Positions 6,060 through 11,618 of a DNA stretch of 11,618 bases are shown here, in pieces. This DNA comes from RQOF01 sp964394475 (lineage in GTDB: Bacteria > Calditrichota > Calditrichia > RBG-13-44-9), in contig CAYMXZ010000112.1 of NCBI GenBank assembly GCA_964394475.1, positions 1 through 11,618 on the forward strand, written 5' to 3'. The notes beneath the pieces are model-generated. The model was given only the letters and a program-made list of their open reading frames with translations. It was not told the origin of the DNA and ran no database searches. The translations under genes and the position numbers were made by a program. Positions within the stretch are counted from its first letter, which is position 1. Every line of letters begins with the position of its first letter.

Positions 6060-8135
6060 ATGGAAACACTGAACAAAAATCTCAATCCTGTCCGCTTATT
6101 CGGTCGCAGTTATCCACTGGGAGCTTCTTTTTATGACGGGGGAGTGAATTTTTCGCTTTATTCTAAAAATGCGAACAGCGTTGAGTTATTATTTTTTGAT
6201 GATGTGGATGATCGGAAACCTTCGCGTACCTTTACTCTGGATCCAATTCATAATCGCACTTTTCATTACTGGCATATTTTCGTGCCGGGCGTTCAGCAGG
6301 GTCAACTTTACGCTTACCGTATTCACGGTCCCTTTGCTCCCGAAAAAGGTTTGCGCTTTGACGGATCGAAAGTATTGCTCGATCCCTATGCTCGAGCGAT
6401 AGCCGTAGGCAGAAATTACGATCGACAGGCTGCTATTCACAAAGGAGACAACTGTGCTCATGCCATGAAAGGGGTAGTGGTCGATCCCCGTGCTTATCAT
6501 TGGGAAGATGACACGCCGTTGGGGACTGATTATGCGGTCTCGGTCATTTATGAAATGCATGTAGCCGGTTTTACCCGCCACCCGAATTCCGGTTTACCAG
6601 CCAACAAACGCGGAACCTATGCTGGTTTGGTCGAAAAAATTCCCTACCTGTTGGAGCTTGGAATTACCGCTGTGGAGTTACTACCCATACAACAATTTGA
6701 TGAACAGGATGTGAATCCTCCTCTGAAAAACTACTGGGGATATAATCCCATCGGCTTTTTTGCCCCACACTGTGGATATAGTTCCGATAGAAGTCCATTG
6801 GGGGCTCTTAATGAATTTCGGAGCATGGTCAAAGCGCTGCATCGAGCCGGCATCGAAGTGATTCTGGATGTGGTATTCAATCACACCGCCGAAGGAGACC
6901 ATCTGGGTCCAACCTTATCCTTCAGAGGATTAGAAAACGAGGCGTATTATATCTTAGAAAAAGATCGTGCTCTTTATGCTAATTATACCGGGACTGGTAA
7001 TTCGATTAATGGTAATCATTCCGTAGTGCGTCGCCTGATTTTAGATTGTCTTCGCTATTGGGTGCAGGAAATGCATGTGGACGGTTTTCGTTTTGATCTG
7101 GCCTCGGTTCTCAGTCGCAGTGAAACCGGCGAGCCGCTGAAGAATCCACCTTTACTGTGGGCTATCGAATCGGCGCCGGAACTGGCCGGAATCAAAATTA
7201 TCGCCGAAGCCTGGGATGCCGCCGGTTTATACCAGGTAGGATCTTTTGTGGGAGATCGCTGGGCAGAGTGGAATGGGCGGTTTCGGGATGATGTCCGCCG
7301 CTTCCTGCGTGGAGATGAAGGAATGGTGAAACATTTTGCACACCGAATCTTAGGCAGTCCCGATATTTACCCCGATCCTCAGCGCGAACCCAATCGCAGT
7401 ATTAATTTTGTTACCTGCCATGATGGATTCACGCTGAACGACCTGGTTTCATATAACCAGAAACACAACGAAGAAAATCAGGAAGATAATCTGGATGGAA
7501 GCGATGAAAATTTCAGCTGGAACTGCGGAGTAGAAGGACCTACTTCTGACCCGGAAATAGAAAAGCTACGCCTGAAACAAATAAAAAATTTTCTCACCAT
7601 TCTTATGATTTCACAAGGCACTCCCATGCTATTGATGGGAGATGAAATCCGGCGCACCCAACACGGGAATAATAATGCGTATTGCCAGGATAATACTCTC
7701 AGCTGGTTCGATTGGCAATTCGTGCAGAAGAATGCCAATTTATTACGCTTCACTCGTGGCCTGATCTTTTTTACTCTTTCGCGCAGTGTGTTTTCTGAAG
7801 AGCAATTTTTATCCACCGAGAAAAATCCGAAACGGCCTTATCTACAATGGCATGGCGTGAAATTACACAAACCGGATTGGAACTGGAATTCCCACAGTTT
7901 AGCATTCACCCTCATCCATCCGACCATGGATGAACATTTACATGTGATGATTAATGCTTACTGGGAACCGCTGTCGTTTGAACTTCCCGAATTGCCCGGC
8001 CATAAAAAATGGCGACGCATTATCGACACCTCTTTGGATGCACCGAATGATTTTTCTGAGATTGAGCAGGCAGTGAAAATCGTTGATAACCATTATGTGC
8101 TTCAGCCACGCAGTGTGGTCTTGCTGTTCTGCTAA
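6060..8135 (+). CDS. glgX: Glycogen debranching enzyme GlgX (GH13 isoamylase-type)
   Basis: This enzyme hydrolyses alpha-1,6 branch points of glycogen or of limit dextrins left by glycogen phosphorylase, in the cytoplasm. From the ATG at 6060 the protein is 691 aa, near the usual GlgX/TreX size. It has an N-terminal CBM48-like beta domain (about 10-150, starting SYPLGASFYDGGVNFSLYS), then the GH13 barrel. Catalytic regions, numbered from this ATG, are DVVFNHTAEG (270-279), GFRFDLAS (342-349, nucleophile Asp346), IIAEAWD (380-386, acid/base Glu383) and FVTCHDGFTLND (450-461, His454-Asp455). WGYNPIGFFAP and QEDNLDGSDENFSWNCG are GlgX-typical, and a C-terminal beta domain follows. The frame also opens at a TTG (6030). 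I prefer the ATG because the conserved domain begins just after it and neither start has a good ribosome site. The downstream partner of pfkA, it suggests feeding glycogen-derived sugar into glycolysis. Maltooligosyltrehalose trehalohydrolase is excluded by the debranching-type sequence. Confidence 0.95.
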   Translation: METLNKNLNPVRLFGRSYPLGASFYDGGVNFSLYSKNANSVELLFFDDVDDRKPSRTFTLDPIHNRTFHYWHIFVPGVQQGQLYAYRIHGPFAPEKGLRFDGSKVLLDPYARAIAVGRNYDRQAAIHKGDNCAHAMKGVVVDPRAYHWEDDTPLGTDYAVSVIYEMHVAGFTRHPNSGLPANKRGTYAGLVEKIPYLLELGITAVELLPIQQFDEQDVNPPLKNYWGYNPIGFFAPHCGYSSDRSPLGALNEFRSMVKALHRAGIEVILDVVFNHTAEGDHLGPTLSFRGLENEAYYILEKDRALYANYTGTGNSINGNHSVVRRLILDCLRYWVQEMHVDGFRFDLASVLSRSETGEPLKNPPLLWAIESAPELAGIKIIAEAWDAAGLYQVGSFVGDRWAEWNGRFRDDVRRFLRGDEGMVKHFAHRILGSPDIYPDPQREPNRSINFVTCHDGFTLNDLVSYNQKHNEENQEDNLDGSDENFSWNCGVEGPTSDPEIEKLRLKQIKNFLTILMISQGTPMLLMGDEIRRTQHGNNNAYCQDNTLSWFDWQFVQKNANLLRFTRGLIFFTLSRSVFSEEQFLSTEKNPKRPYLQWHGVKLHKPDWNWNSHSLAFTLIHPTMDEHLHVMINAYWEPLSFELPELPGHKKWRRIIDTSLDAPNDFSEIEQAVKIVDNHYVLQPRSVVLLFC

Positions 8136-8165
8136 GTATACCGTTATACCAATTTTTCTTTAACT
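8136..8165 (+). terminator. Weak candidate terminator after glgX
   Basis: Immediately after the glgX stop, GTATA-CCGT-TATAC (8136-8149) can form a 5-bp stem with a 4-base loop, followed by CCAATTTTTCTTT. The T-rich tail is right for an intrinsic terminator, but the stem is short and AT-rich, so it would be weak. It lies in the 85-bp convergent gap with the outer-membrane gene. Confidence 0.3.
8140..8150 (+). repeat. ACCGTTATACC repeat, copy 2 (downstream of glgX)
   Basis: This is an exact match to the 11 bases at 5988-5998. In this copy the sequence forms part of the GTATA/TATAC dyad directly after glgX, so it may be a terminator component rather than a binding site. Confidence 0.35.
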
Positions 8166-8220
8166 CTTCTTTTTCACTTTATAAAGCGCTGGAGTATAGA
8201 AGCATCTTGCAGACAACAGA

Positions 8221-9351
8221 TTAAAAGGCTTCCTCAATTCCAAAATATATTCCGCTGGTATGCTGGCCAAAACCGACATCGGCTCGCAAATTAACTTTCT
8301 CCTGTTCAGAAAATAGAAAACGGATTCCAAAACCCAATGAAGGTTTTAAGCCCTTCATGGTAAATTCTCGAAAATGCTGGACCACTTCTCCCACTCCGCC
8401 AAAAGCGATAAAACCAAATTTTCCGACCAGATGTGTGCGATATTCTAGCTGCGCCGCCAGTAAATTTTTATCGCGATATCGGCCTTCATAATAACCGCGC
8501 ATTATTTGCTGACCGCCTAATTTAGGTAAAACATAAAAAGGAACGGTATTATCGGTCACATTCAGTAAGGCTTGCATCGCCAGAATATGGGAAGGCACAA
8601 TTTGAAGGTATTGACGCAAGTCTAACTTAAAACGCTGAAAAACATATTGACTTCCCAACTCCTTAAGATAGAATAATGCCATGAATTGATGAAACATCCC
8701 ATGGGTAGGATAAAAGATGTTATCACGATTATCCAATCCCCAGCTGAAGCCCATCCCGTTATGATGCCCTCCCCGGCTCCCCGGTAGTTCAGAATCGGTC
8801 AAATAAGGATTTTCTTGTACATCATCAATCTGATAATGTACATAATCGAACAGCAGTCCAACTTTCATGTTAGGATTCCTGGAAATAAAAAGCGGCGGCA
8901 ATTGGATGCTGGCCATGAGTCCCCATGAATCAGCTGTATATTCTTCTTCACCCATCTCCGGCCTGGAATTCCCAATTCCAAAGAATTTCTCTAAAAAATG
9001 ACCATAAACCCAATCCATGGAAAGGAATAGCTGATTGCGGATCAGATAGAGCTGAGGTGTGAGTGTAAACTTATACTGTTTATTGGTGGAGTAATAACCG
9101 GAGAGGGACAATTTGGAGGGACGAAGTCCAAGATATTCTGAGGTATAAAAAGTGATAATCCCACCGATTCCAAAAGCCAGGGCAGTTTCCGGAGTATAAA
9201 ACACATAGGGGAAGACCAGAAATCGGCCATGACGGGATTGGGCGATTTCAATTTTATCCAGCGCTTGAGTGCTATCGCTCATCGAAGATGAATGGAGTAA
9301 AGTTGGGCTTAAACAGCATACCAGGATAAGGATAGTGACCAATGGTTTCAT
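8221..9351 (-). CDS. BamA/TamA-family outer-membrane beta-barrel protein (surface antigen domain)
   Basis: This is a probable outer-membrane protein with an Omp85-type 'bacterial surface antigen' barrel and no POTRA domain (376 aa; full BamA is about 800 aa). The N-terminus is a signal peptide (MKPLVTILILVCCLSPTLLH, likely cleaved around residues 20-24). The remainder alternates aromatic and polar residues as amphipathic beta-strands. Key marks are DNRDNIFYPTHG (207-218), matching the RDN..P..G strand turn of Omp85 proteins, LGGQQIMRGYYEGRYRDKN (278-296), carrying the loop-6 RGY motif, and a C-terminal Phe in YFGIEEAF, the usual Bam-recognition end. The exact role is unknown; short members of this family occur widely in Bacteroidota-like genomes. 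No Shine-Dalgarno sequence precedes the start, but the signal peptide fixes it. It is last of three tandem barrel genes, 125 bp after the 653-aa gene, and convergent with glgX. Confidence 0.85.
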   Translation of the reverse strand: MKPLVTILILVCCLSPTLLHSSSMSDSTQALDKIEIAQSRHGRFLVFPYVFYTPETALAFGIGGIITFYTSEYLGLRPSKLSLSGYYSTNKQYKFTLTPQLYLIRNQLFLSMDWVYGHFLEKFFGIGNSRPEMGEEEYTADSWGLMASIQLPPLFISRNPNMKVGLLFDYVHYQIDDVQENPYLTDSELPGSRGGHHNGMGFSWGLDNRDNIFYPTHGMFHQFMALFYLKELGSQYVFQRFKLDLRQYLQIVPSHILAMQALLNVTDNTVPFYVLPKLGGQQIMRGYYEGRYRDKNLLAAQLEYRTHLVGKFGFIAFGGVGEVVQHFREFTMKGLKPSLGFGIRFLFSEQEKVNLRADVGFGQHTSGIYFGIEEAF

Positions 9352-9437
9352 AGAGAAGAGTCTTTTAAGAACTTTCGCTACAGTTTGAATGATAATATAA
9401 GTTTAAATAGTGAAAAATCGTTAGCAAAAATCCGTTT

Positions 9438-9459
9438 CTTAATATTTCACAAAATTAAG
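9438..9459 (-). terminator. AT-rich hairpin between the two outer-membrane genes
   Basis: CTTAAT and ATTAAG (9438-9459) pair perfectly and the stem can extend by three A-T pairs around a one-base bulge, leaving a GTG loop. On the minus strand it lies 17 bases past the 653-aa gene's stop and is followed by AAACGGATTTTTGC. It could be a weak terminator/attenuator or an mRNA-stabilising hairpin between the two genes. The stem is almost all A/T. Confidence 0.3.
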
Positions 9460-9476
9460 ATCGATGCATCTGTTGC

Positions 9477-11438
9477 TCATTCGTACTCAATAATTTCTGG
9501 TCTCGCTGTTTGCACATTTCTGAAGATATATGCGTAACGGGAGGAAAGATCCAATTTCCAATGGTCGATATCGCCAGGGGTTCGTGGAAAATAGGAGAGA
9601 CGCAGTTGAATGGTATCGATAACCAAACTCTCATTGCGGATACGGCATCCAATTCCAAAAGAACTATAAAACGCCTGCCGGTCAAACAGTCGGGAGTCGC
9701 TGGATAAAAAACCTGTATCGCCGAAAGTGTACAATGCAAATTTAAATCCCATGGTTGTCCAGGGAGTAAAAACCACATTTTCAAGCTTGATGACCATTTC
9801 ACTCGTCCCATACAAATCGTTCACCGACAGGCTTCTGATGTCATTTCTTAATTGAATAAATTCACCGGGTAGTCGATTGACACCATGGGTCCAATTCACA
9901 AAAAATAAATTTCGCATCTGATACGTTCCGAGGTGAGAAAGAGGAGTATAGTAACTCAGTTTTATATCAACAACTCCCTGGTGCCGGTCTTTATTTTTAT
10001 AAAATCCACCGGCATTCAGGTCTACTCCCAGATATCCAAAATTTTTGATCATTTGAGCCGATGACAATTCCACACCAACGTAAGGCCTATTTCCAAATTC
10101 CGCCTCCTGCCAGCCTGCTATTACCTGTGCTCGATATCCTACTGGTATGTCTTCTATTTCTCCGAAGGATAAAATCAGATTGCTTTGCAGATACTTTAAA
10201 TTACGAAAAGTGATTGCCCCCAGATATAACTTTCGATCATGAAAAAATTGATTACTGTCTGCCGAAACAAAAGGTCGATTCTTAAAATTATCATTCCGAA
10301 AGCGAGCAGAAAACACCAGGTTATTACGGCTTTTCTCACCTCCAATGCGAAAAGCATGCCCTACCCAGAAATCCTGATAATCGAAGGTATATGATATTTG
10401 TTGCAGAGTACTGTCCTGCAGCATCTCATGAAGAGCGGAACCAAAATCGATATTCAGCGCTCCTCCCCATTTGGTTTGTGGAGTTAAAAATTGTTTTTCG
10501 AAGTTAATTTCTCTATGTTCTCCTTCAAACGAATTAGCATAACGAAGAAATCCAGATATAAATGTTCCTTTGATATTCGGGATGCCATACTTTACTTCAT
10601 GACCAATAGGAGAATTTGCTGTTCGGTTATAGAAAAAGGTGTAGCGCAATTCTGTTCCAGAACCCAATAAATTTCTCTCAAAAAATGCCACTCGAAATCG
10701 ATCGGCAGTAACCACCGTAGCAGAAACCCCAAGCGAAAAAATATCTTTCGTCACGACAATAACATCCACGGTATCCGGAGTGGTCGACCGCGGTTTTACG
10801 AAAATATCGGCTTCCTCAATATAAGGGAGTGATCGTAAAATGCGCTCATTATCAGCCAAAACAAAGGCATCCAGAGGTTGACCCACTTCAAACAACAGGT
10901 TTCCCTGAAGGATATTCTGGCGAGTCTGGATATGGACTTTATTCAATGCATTTGAAAGTTGAGATTCATCTGCCCATAATGTATCATGAACTGAGCCTGA
11001 GAAAATTTTTACTTTTTTCCAGCGAATACTGCCAATGATTTTCCCTTCAAATATTCTGAAGATTTCTTCACTTTGATAAAAATCCAAGGAATCCAGTAGC
11101 TCAGTCGGCTTCTTATATAATACCCGTCGATAGAGATTGTTTGCCAGGGCATTCCTCTCAATTCGATTTTTCAGTGAATGGCGGCGCGTATCAGAATGGC
11201 CTGCTGTCATTTTTGGGGTCGGAGGATTGTCGTCGGTACGGTCGGATATACTGGAACTGTCAAGGGAGAAAACTGATTTCTTATTAGAAAAAATGTGCTC
11301 CTTTAATTCATCACCAGAACTATCTGGTTTTACTGTAGAATTTTGTTCCATCAGATGACTGTTATCCGGTAAGGTCTGGGTGCAAAAAAGAATAACAATC
11401 AGCAGTAAGGTTGGTCCGAATGCAGAGAAACCAGGCAT
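9477..11438 (-). CDS. Outer-membrane protein with N-terminal POTRA-like domain and Omp85-type barrel
   Basis: This 653-aa protein is predicted to be exported to the outer membrane. Regions in order: signal peptide (about 1-22, core TLLLIVILFC); a polar, Ser/Asp-rich stretch (about 25-110) that looks disordered; a POTRA-like domain (about 134-232), with IIGSIRWKKVKIFSG as first strand, LQGNLLFEVGQPLD, an LADNERILRSLPYIEEADIF helix-strand unit and DTVDVIVVTKD as last strand; then a beta-barrel (about 236-640) starting GVSATVVTADRFRVAFFERN. The single POTRA directly followed by a barrel recalls Omp85 relatives of the Bacteroidota type; true BamA has five POTRAs. Loop 6 would be near 531-545, where IRSLSVNDLYGT takes the place of an RG[FY] motif. 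The C-terminus (PEIIEYE) is polar rather than ending in Phe. The start is fixed by the signal peptide, with no Shine-Dalgarno. It begins 23 bp after the previous barrel gene, so it is probably co-transcribed. The substrate or role is unknown. Confidence 0.8.
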   Translation of the reverse strand: MPGFSAFGPTLLLIVILFCTQTLPDNSHLMEQNSTVKPDSSGDELKEHIFSNKKSVFSLDSSSISDRTDDNPPTPKMTAGHSDTRRHSLKNRIERNALANNLYRRVLYKKPTELLDSLDFYQSEEIFRIFEGKIIGSIRWKKVKIFSGSVHDTLWADESQLSNALNKVHIQTRQNILQGNLLFEVGQPLDAFVLADNERILRSLPYIEEADIFVKPRSTTPDTVDVIVVTKDIFSLGVSATVVTADRFRVAFFERNLLGSGTELRYTFFYNRTANSPIGHEVKYGIPNIKGTFISGFLRYANSFEGEHREINFEKQFLTPQTKWGGALNIDFGSALHEMLQDSTLQQISYTFDYQDFWVGHAFRIGGEKSRNNLVFSARFRNDNFKNRPFVSADSNQFFHDRKLYLGAITFRNLKYLQSNLILSFGEIEDIPVGYRAQVIAGWQEAEFGNRPYVGVELSSAQMIKNFGYLGVDLNAGGFYKNKDRHQGVVDIKLSYYTPLSHLGTYQMRNLFFVNWTHGVNRLPGEFIQLRNDIRSLSVNDLYGTSEMVIKLENVVFTPWTTMGFKFALYTFGDTGFLSSDSRLFDRQAFYSSFGIGCRIRNESLVIDTIQLRLSYFPRTPGDIDHWKLDLSSRYAYIFRNVQTARPEIIEYE

Positions 11439-11461
11439 ACTATATTCAGTGAGTGTTCGTA

Positions 11462-11618
11462 CTAAAAAGTTATGGAAATCCCAAATTTCAAAGTTTCATA
11501 GGTCAAAGGCGTCTCGGAATTGATCGGCCAGTACATCTTATCCCGCAATCCAACATATATCCCATACGCCGCTCCGTTTTTCAACAGGGCATAAAAGATC
11601 GGACCCAGAGTACTGGAA
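11462..11618 (-). CDS. C-terminal end of a probable outer-membrane beta-barrel protein (partial)
   Basis: An open minus-strand frame enters from the right edge and ends at TAG (11462-11464), giving 51 residues. It starts SSTLGPIFYALLKNG and ends TLKFGISITF. The alternating hydrophobic pattern of the last ten residues and the terminal Phe are the classic outer-membrane-barrel end recognised by the Bam machinery. A [TS].LGPI strand, then a loop, then a closing strand resembles the last strands of Omp85-type or patatin-fused barrels, but too little is present to name the family. It lies 23 bp upstream of the 653-aa barrel gene on the same strand, so it is likely the same operon. The gene was missed by start-to-stop ORF calling because its start is outside the window. 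Confidence 0.7.
   Translation of the reverse strand, partial: SSTLGPIFYALLKNGAAYGIYVGLRDKMYWPINSETPLTYETLKFGISITF

Noticed and set aside
8177..8186. CTTTATAAAG perfect palindrome in the convergent gap
   Set aside because: It has no loop and no T-run in either direction, so it is not a terminator; a 10-bp AT palindrome is expected by chance.
8221..9351. Lipoprotein reading of the 376-aa barrel protein because of Cys12-Cys13
   Set aside because: The residues before the cysteines (LILV) do not form a lipobox, and the hydrophobic core continues past them, fitting an ordinary signal peptide.
9510..9811. Alternative frames inside the 653-aa gene (plus 9510-9707, minus 9455-9811)
   Set aside because: They overlap the barrel-coding frame entirely or nearly so and show no signal peptide, domain or ribosome site.

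Overview
The window reads as an ordinary chromosomal stretch of a Gram-negative bacterium. Three tandem genes encode outer-membrane beta-barrel proteins, several starts have no clear Shine-Dalgarno sequence, and base composition is moderate with AT-rich spacers. The Omp85-type proteins and the plant/spirochaete-type phosphofructokinase would fit a member of the Bacteroidota/Calditrichota/Ignavibacteriota side of the tree. That placement is inference and weak. I see no insertion sequence, phage gene, tRNA, rRNA, CRISPR array or toxin-antitoxin pair.

Left block (1-4313, minus strand): genes of a multi-subunit Mrp/Mnh-type cation/proton antiporter in the order mrpA, mrpB, mrpC, mrpD. The window edge cuts mrpD near its C-terminus. 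The genes are translationally coupled: every junction carries the same TGATG stop/start overlap. MrpA and MrpD keep the membrane-embedded Glu and Lys residues expected of proton-pumping subunits. mrpE, F and G would be expected beyond the left edge.

Centre (4314-8135): a 319-bp AT-rich divergent intergenic region, then two plus-strand genes. The first is a plant/TP0108-type 6-phosphofructokinase (439 aa). The second is a GlgX-type glycogen debranching enzyme (about 691 aa) with a complete GH13 catalytic set. Together they suggest a small glycogen-use/glycolysis unit. A short ACCGTTATACC motif flanks glgX, and its core recurs just before the phosphofructokinase start.

Right block (8221-11618, minus strand, convergent with glgX): in transcription order, the last 51 residues of a probable outer-membrane protein, a 653-aa POTRA plus Omp85-like barrel protein, and a 376-aa BamA/TamA-type surface-antigen barrel. 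The spacings (23 and 125 bp) allow an operon. The two complete proteins have N-terminal signal peptides.

I did not find a convincing previously undescribed system. The points worth a second look are the outer-membrane barrel cluster (one member lacks the hallmark RG[FY] glycine and the terminal aromatic residue), the mixed donor-site signature of the phosphofructokinase, the shared motif around glgX, and the structured divergent promoter region.
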